Source of the DNA: Taklimakanibacter lacteus
Lineage (GTDB): Bacteria; Pseudomonadota; Alphaproteobacteria; Rhizobiales; Aestuariivirgaceae
Length of the DNA stretch: 64,000 bases
Direction of reading: 5' to 3'
Assembly (NCBI GenBank): GCA_003576695.1
Contig: QOZQ01000004.1
Span: 62,001-126,000 of the forward strand
The notes under the pieces are model-generated. The model did not search any database. It was not told where the DNA came from and saw nothing but the letters and a program-made list of their open reading frames with translations. Below, piece after piece: positions 8,946 to 16,453 of this stretch. The number at the start of each line of letters is the position of its first letter. The stretch's first letter is position 1. The position numbers and the translations under genes are program-made.

Positions 8946-10163
8946 ATGTGGGTCAGAACGCAACTCAAGATCGGCTGGATGGACCTTCTCGCCGGAGCCT
9001 GGAATTGTATTAATTCCAAGGACCGCGAGGCGCTCAAGCGCTCGGTCGAGAGCTTCTTCTCGGACAATGATGACACGATTGTAACCTATTCGGTGCGCTC
9101 GGGCTTCGACCTCCTGATCCAGGCGCTCGATCTCAAGCCCGGCGATGAGGTGATCTTCTCGGCCCTCAATGTGAAGGGCATGGTGCGCGTGGTGCGCGAT
9201 GCGGGCCTGGTGCCGGTGCCGGTCGATCTCGACCCCGGCTCCATGGGGCCAAGCCTCGAGAAGCTCGAAAAGGCCATCACGCCCCGATCGCGCATTTTCG
9301 TCGCCGCCCATCTTTTCGGCACCAGGCTCGATCTCGATCCCTTGTTCGATCTCTGCCGGGACCGGGGGATCGTCACGGTCGAGGATTGCGCCCAGGCCTT
9401 CAATGGCCGGGCCTATCCGGGCAGCACCAAGGCCGACCTCAACATGTTCTCCTTCGGGCCGATCAAGACCTCGACGGCGCTGGGCGGCGCCCTGATCCGG
9501 GTGCGCGACGGCACGCTGCGCGGGCGCATGCGCGCCATCCAGGCCAACTATCCGGTGCAGCCCGACAGCAAGCAGCTGAAGCGCGTCCTGCAGTTCATGG
9601 GGCTCAAGCTCATCACGTCGCGCTTCGTGCTCGGCGCCATCTATCGCTACTATCATTCGCGCGGCCAGGACTACGAGGACTCGCTCGCCGACCGGGTGCG
9701 CGACGTGGCGCCGCTCAAGACGGCGAAGAACCTGCGCTTCCAGCCCTCGACCGCGATGCTGGCGCTGCTCAACCGCCGGCTCGAGGAATTCGACATCCAG
9801 GCGATCCGTGTGCGGACGAACAAGGGCGAGACCTTGCGCGACCTGATCGGGGCGACGGTGACGATGCCGGCGCAGACCAACAGCCATCATGACTACTGGG
9901 TGTTCCCGCTCATCGTCGATGAGCCGCGCAAGTTCATCGATGGCCTGCGGGCGGAGGGCTTCGATGCCGCCGACCTGCCGCGCTCGCAGCATATCGCAGC
10001 GCCCAAGGACCGCCCCGAGCTCGAGCCCGAAATTGCGGCCCATGTCATGCGCGATCTGGTCGTCATTCCCTGCTACGACACGATGCCTGATGCCGAGCTC
10101 AGGCGGCAGGCGGAGGTGATCAAGCGGCTCGCCGGCGCCACGCCGGCAATCGCAAAAGCCTGA
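8946..10163 (+). CDS. DegT/DnrJ/EryC1/StrS family PLP-dependent aminotransferase
   Basis: A 405-residue PLP enzyme of the sugar-aminotransferase family. YSVRSGFDLLIQAL (near residue 45), the PLP-ring motif VEDCAQAF (near 145) and the lysine region FSFGPIKTSTALGG (near 172) are all seen. Such enzymes usually aminate nucleotide-linked keto-sugars; no sugar-nucleotide genes are adjacent, so the role is open. The start is uncertain: ATG at 8979 (MDLLAGAW) is an alternative, and AAAGG eleven bases before 8946 is a weak ribosome site. It shares a 160-base divergent control region with the hydroxylase. Confidence 0.82.
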   Translation: MWVRTQLKIGWMDLLAGAWNCINSKDREALKRSVESFFSDNDDTIVTYSVRSGFDLLIQALDLKPGDEVIFSALNVKGMVRVVRDAGLVPVPVDLDPGSMGPSLEKLEKAITPRSRIFVAAHLFGTRLDLDPLFDLCRDRGIVTVEDCAQAFNGRAYPGSTKADLNMFSFGPIKTSTALGGALIRVRDGTLRGRMRAIQANYPVQPDSKQLKRVLQFMGLKLITSRFVLGAIYRYYHSRGQDYEDSLADRVRDVAPLKTAKNLRFQPSTAMLALLNRRLEEFDIQAIRVRTNKGETLRDLIGATVTMPAQTNSHHDYWVFPLIVDEPRKFIDGLRAEGFDAADLPRSQHIAAPKDRPELEPEIAAHVMRDLVVIPCYDTMPDAELRRQAEVIKRLAGATPAIAKA

Positions 10164-10226
10164 ATCAAATCAGTATTTTGCGAGAAATCGCTGAGAAAAC
10201 GATTCAAATACGATCGGTTCCGAGCC

Positions 10227-10283
10227 TGTCAAATCCCGCCGCTCTTCTGTCAAGCCGCCGGGCCGCCGCCCGGCTAGTGTGAG
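10227..10283 (+). promoter_or_regulatory. Candidate AraC-type activator site and promoter, class III PLP enzyme operon
   Basis: TGTCAA at 10227 and again at 10248 form direct repeats 21 bases apart, and CTAGTGTGAG (10274-10283) begins 26 bases after the second repeat. The same elements with identical spacing lie upstream of the BMC operon (16394, 16415, 16441). Two-turn direct repeats overlapping a -35 region are typical for AraC-family activators. The start codon is 34 bases beyond the putative -10. Confidence 0.6.
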
Positions 10284-10316
10284 ATCACCGCAGAATTTGC
10301 CTTTGGGGTCTCGCCG

Positions 10317-11627
10317 ATGAGCAAGAAAAAAGACGATTTCATCGCCAGGTCGAAGGAATACTGGAATCCCGGCAAGACATCCGACTGGCAGCGCATGGGC
10401 GTCGATCTCGTCATCGACCGGCGCGAGGCCTATTATCTCTGGGACGTCGATGGACGGCGCCTCATCGATGTGCATCTCAATGGCGGCACGTATTCGCTGG
10501 GCCACCGCAATCCGGAAGTGGTCGAGGCGGTGCGCGAGGGCATGGCCTATTTCGATATCGGCAATCATCACTTCCCATCGATCATGCGCACCCATGTCGC
10601 CGAGATGCTGGAGCGGCTGACGCCCCAAGGCCTCAAGCGCACGATATTCGCCTCGGGCGGAGCCGAGGCGATCGACATCGCGCTCAAGAGTGCGCGCAAT
10701 GCCACCAAGCGGCGCAAGATCATCTGCATCGAGCGCTGCTATCACGGCCATACGGGCCTTGCGGTGCAGGTCGGCGATGACCGCTTCTCCAAGCTCTTCC
10801 TGTCGGATGCCCCGACCCAGGAGGTGGTCAAGGTGCCGTTCAACGATCTCGACCGGATGCTGTCGGCCATTGCGGTCGGCGATGCGGCCTGCGTGATCAT
10901 GGAGACGATCCCGGCGACCTATGGCTTCCCGATGCCGAAGCCGGGCTACCTCAAGGCCATCAAGCAGGCCTGCGAGAAAGTGGGCACGCTCTATATCGCG
11001 GATGAGGTGCAGACCGGTCTCATGCGCACCGGCGAGATGTGGGGCATCGAGACCTATGGCGTCAGTCCGGACATGCTGGTCACCGGCAAGGGCCTGTCGG
11101 GCGGCATCTATCCGATCGCCGCAGTGGTGGTGAGCGAGACGGCGGGCAAGTGGCTGAGCGAGGATGGCTTCGGCCACATGTCGAGCTTCGGCGGCGCCGA
11201 GCTTGGATGCCTCGCGGCCGCCAAGGTGCTGGAAATCTGCTCGCGCCCCGAGACCCGCTCGCAGGTCCACTATATTTCGGCCTATCTCGCCAATGGCCTG
11301 CGCCAGGTCCAGGCCAATTACCCCGATTTCTTCACCGGCATCCGCCAGCGCGGCATCGTCATGGGGCTCGAATTCAACCATGACCAGGGTGCCGTCCATG
11401 TGATGAAGCATCTCTACCAGAACGGCATCTGGGCGATCTTCTCGACCCTCGACAAAAGGGTGTTGCAGTTCAAGCCGGGCCTGCTTATCGATCGCGAGAT
11501 GTGCGATGAGATCCTGACCCGGCTCGATACCTCGGTCGCCCAGGCTCAGGCGGAAGTCATGGGCGGGCGGGCGAAGAGCTATATGACGACGTCCAGGCCA
11601 GCCCATTCGCGCCAGTCGGCGGCCTGA
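10317..11627 (+). CDS. Class III PLP-dependent aminotransferase/phospho-lyase, BMC-linked
   Basis: A 436-residue class III (ornithine/GABA) PLP enzyme. FASGGAEAIDIALKSAR marks the cofactor phosphate region, IADEVQTG the PLP-contacting aspartate, and K258 in VTGKGLSGG the internal aldimine lysine. The kinase gene follows after 3 bases. In the actinobacterial aminoacetone/1-amino-2-propanol microcompartment locus, a class III enzyme beside an APH-fold kinase acts as a phospho-lyase, turning 1-amino-2-propanol phosphate into propionaldehyde. The same role is inferred here from the pair, the nearby BMC operon with an aldehyde dehydrogenase, and the shared promoter element. A plain omega-aminotransferase is the alternative. 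Confidence 0.85.
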   Translation: MSKKKDDFIARSKEYWNPGKTSDWQRMGVDLVIDRREAYYLWDVDGRRLIDVHLNGGTYSLGHRNPEVVEAVREGMAYFDIGNHHFPSIMRTHVAEMLERLTPQGLKRTIFASGGAEAIDIALKSARNATKRRKIICIERCYHGHTGLAVQVGDDRFSKLFLSDAPTQEVVKVPFNDLDRMLSAIAVGDAACVIMETIPATYGFPMPKPGYLKAIKQACEKVGTLYIADEVQTGLMRTGEMWGIETYGVSPDMLVTGKGLSGGIYPIAAVVVSETAGKWLSEDGFGHMSSFGGAELGCLAAAKVLEICSRPETRSQVHYISAYLANGLRQVQANYPDFFTGIRQRGIVMGLEFNHDQGAVHVMKHLYQNGIWAIFSTLDKRVLQFKPGLLIDREMCDEILTRLDTSVAQAQAEVMGGRAKSYMTTSRPAHSRQSAA

Positions 11628-11630
11628 TGC

Positions 11631-12626
11631 ATGTCGTCGCCTGATGCCGCCCACCAGCAGAAGCTGAAGGAACTGCAGCAGATCGCCGAGTCAGCCCTTG
11701 CCCGCTACGACCTGCCGGCGGGCGCCACGGCGACGATGATCAACCTGTCGGAGAACGCCACCTACCGCATCGATGGCGGCGGGCAAAAATGGGCGCTGCG
11801 CGTCCATCGCGAATTCTATCATTCGAAGACAGCCATCGGGTCCGAGCTCGCCTGGCTGCAGGCGCTGCGCCGGGACGATGCGGTCATCACGCCGGTGCCG
11901 CGCAAGGGCAGGGATGGCGATCTCATCCAGAGCATCCAACCTAAAAGCGGCGCGCTGCGACATGTGGTGCTGTTCGACTGGGAAACGGGCGCGGAACCGT
12001 CGGAAGCCGAACTGCTCGGCCCCTTCGAGGTGCTGGGGGCGGCGACGGCGCGCATGCACCTGCATGCGCGGGCGTGGAAGCGGCCACAGAATTTCGAGCG
12101 CTTGACCTGGGATTTCGATGGCGCCTTCGGCAAGGTGCAGCATTGGGGCTCCTGGCGGCAGGGCATGGGGCTCGATGCCGACAAGACCAGGCTGTTCCAG
12201 CGCACGGTCGACCTCATCGAAAGGCGCCTGGCCGCCTTCGGCAAGGGACCTGAACGCTATGGCCTCATCCATTGCGACATGCGGCTCGCCAATCTCCTGA
12301 TCGACGGGGATGAGACCAAGGTCATCGATTTCGACGATTGTGGCTTCAGCTGGTATCTCTATGACGGGGCGACGGCGCTGTCCTTCATCGAGCATCGCCC
12401 CGACGTGCCGGCGCTCATCGAGGCCTGGGTGAAAGGCTACCGCACGGTGGCGCCGCTCCCGGCCGAGGATGAGCATGAGATCCCAACCTTCGTGATGTTC
12501 CGAAGGCTCCTGCTCGTCGCCTGGATCGGCTCGCATGCGGAGACCGATCTCGCCAAGTCGATGGGTGTTCCCTATACGCGGGATACCGTTGCGCTGTGCG
12601 AGAATTACCTGCGCAAATTCGGCTAG
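11631..12626 (+). CDS. APH-fold kinase, probable amino-alcohol kinase
   Basis: A 331-residue aminoglycoside phosphotransferase-fold kinase. The catalytic loop LIHCDMRLANLL (HxD....N) lies near residue 217 and the metal-binding VIDFDDCGF near 236. Its close coupling to the class III PLP enzyme matches the kinase/phospho-lyase pair of the actinobacterial amino-alcohol microcompartment, where (S)-1-amino-2-propanol is phosphorylated with ATP. Substrate here is inferred, with homoserine-kinase-like or other amino-alcohol activity as alternatives. Its last 4 bases overlap the convergent GST gene. Confidence 0.82.
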   Translation: MSSPDAAHQQKLKELQQIAESALARYDLPAGATATMINLSENATYRIDGGGQKWALRVHREFYHSKTAIGSELAWLQALRRDDAVITPVPRKGRDGDLIQSIQPKSGALRHVVLFDWETGAEPSEAELLGPFEVLGAATARMHLHARAWKRPQNFERLTWDFDGAFGKVQHWGSWRQGMGLDADKTRLFQRTVDLIERRLAAFGKGPERYGLIHCDMRLANLLIDGDETKVIDFDDCGFSWYLYDGATALSFIEHRPDVPALIEAWVKGYRTVAPLPAEDEHEIPTFVMFRRLLLVAWIGSHAETDLAKSMGVPYTRDTVALCENYLRKFG

Positions 12627-13294
12627 TGAATGAAGCTGCGATCGAGTCCCATCTGATCGGCAAAAGGCGCTTCTTCCGCCAGCGCGGCACGCAAAGCGGG
12701 TGTGTCGATATGGCGCCGGAAATAGCGATCGAGCCTGGGAAACTGCGGCGCGATCCGATAGCCGAGATAGTGGAACAGGATCAGATTCGAAATCACCGCG
12801 AGATCGGCGATGGTCAGCCTGTCGCCAACAAGGAAATCCCGGAGGTCGAGATTTTCGAGGTAGCCGAATGCCTCAGGCGCAGCCTTGTCCCTTGCCGCTT
12901 CAATGACGGCCGAATCGCCCGGGACGTTGCGGATTTTCGGCCCCACGATCTGATTGTGGAAAATGGGGTGGATCACACTGCGAAACAGCGCCGAGCCCGC
13001 CCAGGCATCAAGTGCCAGTGCTGCGGCATACTCCCTGTCGTCGGCGGGAAGAAGCGCCGGCGTCGGCTGCTTGCGCTCGAGATAGCAGATGATCGCCGTC
13101 GAATCGGCAAGGCGGAAGCCATTGTCCTCGATTGCCGGGATGAGGCCGGTCGGGCTTATGTCGCGCCAGTTCGATGGCGGATTGCCCGGGACGACCGGGA
13201 TGACGATCTCGGACTCGAGGGGAATTCCCTTGAGCCTGGCAGCGAGGATCACCTTTCTCGTATGGACCGATAGCGGCACGCCATAGACTTTCAT
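12623..13294 (-). CDS. Glutathione S-transferase family protein
   Basis: A 223-residue GST. The N-terminal thioredoxin-like half has SVHTRKV in place of the usual catalytic Ser/Cys turn, the cis-proline segment GLIPAIEDNG, and the ADSTAIICYLE glutathione contact. The all-helical C-terminal half contains LTIADLAVISNL. No partner gene defines a substrate. It lies between the kinase and the MerR gene on the opposite strand and splits the putative BMC regulon. Confidence 0.87.
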   Translation of the reverse strand: MKVYGVPLSVHTRKVILAARLKGIPLESEIVIPVVPGNPPSNWRDISPTGLIPAIEDNGFRLADSTAIICYLERKQPTPALLPADDREYAAALALDAWAGSALFRSVIHPIFHNQIVGPKIRNVPGDSAVIEAARDKAAPEAFGYLENLDLRDFLVGDRLTIADLAVISNLILFHYLGYRIAPQFPRLDRYFRRHIDTPALRAALAEEAPFADQMGLDRSFIH

Positions 13295-13343
13295 TTTCCA
13301 CTCCTGTGATCGAGTTCGGACGACAAATTCCGGGATGGTGGGT

Positions 13344-14180
13344 TCAGGCTGCGCGGCGCACCGGAAACTGGATTTCCACCAGCGCCTTCTCGAATCCGGA
13401 CTGGCCGGTAAAGGATTCGAGAAAGACTTCGCGGCAGGGGCCGGCGATCTCGTATCTGTTGGCGTCTATCCAGCTTCCGATGGCGGCGAAGGACGAGTGG
13501 CTCGCCGCATTGGTCCCCGGTCTGACGATGGTCGCCATTGTCGGCACGGCGGGAAGCTCGCCTGCCAGCAACAGGCCGCCGCCCGAAAGACTGAGGCTTG
13601 CATTCGAGGGGCGCGTCAAGGTGAAGCCTATTTCGAGATCGAGCTTTTCGTCCTCCGTGTCGTTGCGGGCGACGACGATGAGCTTGTCGCGCAGGCCGGC
13701 GCGGATCTGCTTCGCTCCTTCCTCGGCTATGGAGCAGAGCACGCCGGGCACGTCTTCGATGCCGTCGAAGGATTGGCGCAGGGCGAGAAAGGGAGCCGCC
13801 GCCACGGACTTCACCACCACATCATAGCCCTCGATGCGACCCTGGCGATCGATCTCGGCAATGCGCGATTCGATGTGACGCAGACGCGCCTCCTCCGCCT
13901 GCAGCGTCTGCTCGACCTGCGCCCGCCTCATGGTCAGCATGCCGCGCAGCTCCGCTGCAGGTATGTCGCCATCGAGGAGAGGTCTTATCTGGTCCAGTGA
14001 GAGGCCGAGCTCCTTCAGGGCCAGGATGCGGTTGAGGGTCTGGAGCTGCCGAATGTTGTAATAGCGGTAGCCGCTGCGCTGGTCCGTATGGTCCGGCTGC
14101 AGCAATCCCAGCTGGTCGTAGTGGCGCAGCTGCCTTGTCGACACCTGGGCGATCTGAGCGAATTCACCAATCCTGAACAT
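13344..14180 (-). CDS. MerR family regulator with GyrI-like effector-binding domain
   Basis: A 278-residue regulator with an N-terminal MerR winged helix (RIGEFAQIAQVSTRQLRHYD at residues 3-22), a coiled-coil dimer helix (around 85-115) and a C-terminal GyrI/SoxS-like small-molecule-binding domain, as in BltR/BmrR-type drug sensors. The ATG at 14180 is chosen because AAGGAAG precedes it; the upstream 13-residue extension is not typical of MerR. No transporter is divergent from it; the GST downstream (49-base gap) is the most likely target besides itself. Confidence 0.88.
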   Translation of the reverse strand: MFRIGEFAQIAQVSTRQLRHYDQLGLLQPDHTDQRSGYRYYNIRQLQTLNRILALKELGLSLDQIRPLLDGDIPAAELRGMLTMRRAQVEQTLQAEEARLRHIESRIAEIDRQGRIEGYDVVVKSVAAAPFLALRQSFDGIEDVPGVLCSIAEEGAKQIRAGLRDKLIVVARNDTEDEKLDLEIGFTLTRPSNASLSLSGGGLLLAGELPAVPTMATIVRPGTNAASHSSFAAIGSWIDANRYEIAGPCREVFLESFTGQSGFEKALVEIQFPVRRAA

Positions 14181-14211
14181 CTGCACTTCCTTTGTGCCAA
14201 GGTTGTGCGGG

Positions 14212-14234
14212 CTTGACACAGTGTTAAAGTCAAG
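14212..14234. promoter_or_regulatory. Candidate MerR operator
   Basis: CTTGACACAGTGTTAAAGTCAAG is a 23-base dyad (CTTGAC/GTCAAG arms) lying 32 bases upstream of the MerR gene start. MerR proteins bind such dyads placed between -35 and -10 boxes, so self-regulation is likely. Binding is inferred. Confidence 0.5.
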
Positions 14235-14280
14235 CGGAAAAATTCACCGGGCGCCGTTCTGGCATCCTGGCGCGGATTAT

Positions 14281-15192
14281 TCAGCGTGCAGAGATGACCC
14301 CGGCTACGACGATCATGATTCCGCCGGCCAGCAGCCCCCGTGTCGGGCTGGCGAAGCCCGCGGCGATCAGGATCAGGGCGCTCACCAAGGGCGTGGCATA
14401 GGCCAAGACGGAGAGCAAGACACGGTCGCCGCGGCGAATGCCGTAATCCCAGGCGAGGTTGCCGAGCGCCAGGGGAATGATCCCGACCAGCACGGAGCAG
14501 ATCAAGGTGCCGGCGGGCGGGATCATCGTCGTTTCGAAGAGGAGATGCAGGCCTAAGGCAATGATGGCGGACAGGGCAAATCCCCGCATCAGGGCATCGG
14601 GCGCGTTCTCACCCTGCCACAGGCGGAAGACGACGAAGATGGCCCAAGCCAGGCCACCGGCAGCCGCCAGAGCGACTCCGAGCCAGTCGATCGTGGTCAC
14701 CTCGGCGCCAATGACCAGCGCAGCCCCGGCAAGGCCGATCGCGACGCTCATCAGATGATTTGCCTTGAGCGCGAAGAGGCCGAGCATGACGCCGAGCAGG
14801 ACCACCATCAGCGGCCAGAGATAGAGGATGAGATTGGCTTGCGCCGGCGGGATGTAGCCAAGCGCCCAGATGAAGAAGACATCCGATACGAGAAGGCCCA
14901 AAGCGACCATGAAAGCCGGCAACCACGCTGTGAGCCAGCTCCGGTTGTCGCTCGTCTCGGTGGCTTGCGGAGAAGCCTTGGGCAGACAGAAGAGAAAGAC
15001 TGCGCCGACGGCGAATATAATGGCCAGGAACTGAAAGAGGGGAACCGAGGTCGAGAGGACGGCGAGCAGCGGCCAGGTTGCCCAGAGCGGGATGGCCGTC
15101 ACCCCGACAATGGTCCAGAGCGTGCGCGGCTTCAGCGGGAGCCCGAGGACCCTTGGCGCCGGAAGCGAAAACACCGTGGTCGTGCCGTTCAT
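14281..15192 (-). CDS. EamA/DMT superfamily transporter
   Basis: A 303-residue inner-membrane protein with about ten hydrophobic helices in two EamA repeats; LGYIPPAQANLILYLWPLMV is the typical conserved stretch of the first repeat. The ATG at 15192 has GGGAAAG upstream; a longer reading would overlap the AraC gene. It starts 16 bases after the AraC stop codon and is almost certainly co-transcribed with it. Export or import of a small amine or metabolite tied to the BMC pathway is an inference from that linkage. Confidence 0.87.
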   Translation of the reverse strand: MNGTTTVFSLPAPRVLGLPLKPRTLWTIVGVTAIPLWATWPLLAVLSTSVPLFQFLAIIFAVGAVFLFCLPKASPQATETSDNRSWLTAWLPAFMVALGLLVSDVFFIWALGYIPPAQANLILYLWPLMVVLLGVMLGLFALKANHLMSVAIGLAGAALVIGAEVTTIDWLGVALAAAGGLAWAIFVVFRLWQGENAPDALMRGFALSAIIALGLHLLFETTMIPPAGTLICSVLVGIIPLALGNLAWDYGIRRGDRVLLSVLAYATPLVSALILIAAGFASPTRGLLAGGIMIVVAGVISAR

Positions 15193-15208
15193 GTCTTTCC
15201 CTATGATT

Positions 15209-16240
15209 TCAGGCCGTTGCCTTTGCCCGGTAGCTGCGCGGCGAGGTGCCGGTCCAGCGATGGAAGGCGCGCGAAAAGGCCGACAGCTCCGAATAGCCGA
15301 GCAGGAAGGCGATCTCCGAGAAGGGCAGTTCGCGCTGGCGGACATAGACGAAAGCGAGATCGCGGCGCGTCTCCTCGACCAGATCCTTGTAATTGAGATT
15401 GTCGCGCGCCAGCTCGCGCTGGATGGCGGCCGGCGATGACTTGATCGCCTCCGCCACATGCTCGAGCGCCGGATAGCCCTCGGCAAGACGGGCGCGCACC
15501 GCCGACCTGATCTGATCCTTGAGAGTCTGGCGCGGCACGGGGCGGGTCGCGACGCTCATCAGGCACATGCGGGTGATGGACAGCAGCTTCAGATCGGGCG
15601 CCGGCATCGGGCGCTGGAACAGATCGCGGCGGAAGACCAGCGCGTTGGTCGACTGCGAGAAGAAGACCGGCGCATCGAAAGCGCTCTCATGCTCGCGCCA
15701 GGCCTCGGGCTTGGGATGCTCGAAATGGACTTCTTCCGGCGCCCATGAGCTTCCCAGGCCTTCGCGCATGATGTTGAGGAACATGCCGAGGGAGAGCTCG
15801 GCGTCCTGGCGGCGCGCCAGGATATCGGGCATGCGGATCTGGTATTCGAGACGGACCAGGCCGCGGCCGGCATCGGCGATCGCCATATGGGTCGATTGCT
15901 GGTGCAGGCCGAACAGCCCGACGAAGTTCTCGAGCGCCGCACCCAGGGTCGGCGACGAGATGGCGGTATAGCCAATGAGTCCCAGGTCGCGCGGCTTGAA
16001 GCTGTTGCCGAACCACAGGCCGAAATTGGGATTGCGGGTGTTGCGCGCGGCTTCCTCGAAAAGCGAGCAGAAGGCCGAGAGCTCGAGGCTCAGGGTAGGC
16101 TGGCCGACCGAAGCCGGGTCGACGCCGGCTTCGCCACAGACGCGGTCGATGTCGCCGCCCCAGCGGGCAACGTGATCGGCCAGGCCGGTCGCGGCTGAGG
16201 CCAGGATCCCGGGATTGGCGCTGTCTTCCCCAGGCTGCAT
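15209..16240 (-). CDS. AraC family transcriptional regulator, probable BMC operon regulator
   Basis: A 343-residue regulator with an N-terminal Arabinose_bd/OruR-type sensor domain (about residues 15-200) and a C-terminal AraC DNA-binding domain with two helix-turn-helices, ending with ELPFSEIAFLLGYSELSAFS and RAFHRWTGTSPRSYR. It diverges from the BMC operon across 213 bases that hold TGTCAAGCGC direct repeats 21 bases apart. The same repeats precede the class III PLP enzyme operon, so it is the best candidate activator for both. The inducer is unknown but could be an amino alcohol or aminoketone. Confidence 0.9.
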   Translation of the reverse strand: MQPGEDSANPGILASAATGLADHVARWGGDIDRVCGEAGVDPASVGQPTLSLELSAFCSLFEEAARNTRNPNFGLWFGNSFKPRDLGLIGYTAISSPTLGAALENFVGLFGLHQQSTHMAIADAGRGLVRLEYQIRMPDILARRQDAELSLGMFLNIMREGLGSSWAPEEVHFEHPKPEAWREHESAFDAPVFFSQSTNALVFRRDLFQRPMPAPDLKLLSITRMCLMSVATRPVPRQTLKDQIRSAVRARLAEGYPALEHVAEAIKSSPAAIQRELARDNLNYKDLVEETRRDLAFVYVRQRELPFSEIAFLLGYSELSAFSRAFHRWTGTSPRSYRAKATA

Positions 16241-16314
16241 GCGAAGCCCCTGTTAGAGAATGCAGCCTTGCACGGAAAGCCAGGCGACGCAACTTTCCGG
16301 CTGTAGAAAGAGTT

Positions 16315-16377
16315 AAATAGGAGACATCTTAAATAATTCTTCTCAGTAGCGGTCGGATAGTTATGATGTCCCTATTT
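16315..16377. promoter_or_regulatory. AT-rich divergent promoter region with inverted repeat
   Basis: Between the AraC gene and the BMC operon an AT-rich stretch carries AAATAGGAGACATC (16315-16328) and GATGTCCCTATTT (16365-16377), an inverted pair differing by one inserted base. It may hold the AraC gene's own promoter or an upstream operator allowing looping. Function is inferred from position only. Confidence 0.4.
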
Positions 16378-16389
16378 TATATGAACAAG

Positions 16390-16450
16390 GTGATGTCAAG
16401 CGCATCCCATGTGGTGTCAAGCGCCGGCTGGCGCCAAGGCCTAGTTTCAG
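16390..16450 (+). promoter_or_regulatory. Candidate AraC-type activator site and promoter, BMC operon
   Basis: GTGATGTCAAGCGC (16390-16403) and GTGGTGTCAAGCGC (16411-16424) are direct repeats with 13 of 14 bases identical, 21 bases apart. CTAGTTTCAG (16441-16450) begins 26 bases after the second TGTCAA, exactly as upstream of the gene at 10317. If TAGTTT is the -10 box, transcription would begin at or next to the A of the ATG at 16454. Confidence 0.65.
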
Positions 16451-16453
16451 CCC

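Noticed and set aside
11631-11720. N-terminal helix of the APH kinase as an encapsulation peptide
   Set aside because: The helix runs directly into the kinase fold without a linker and is expected in this fold.
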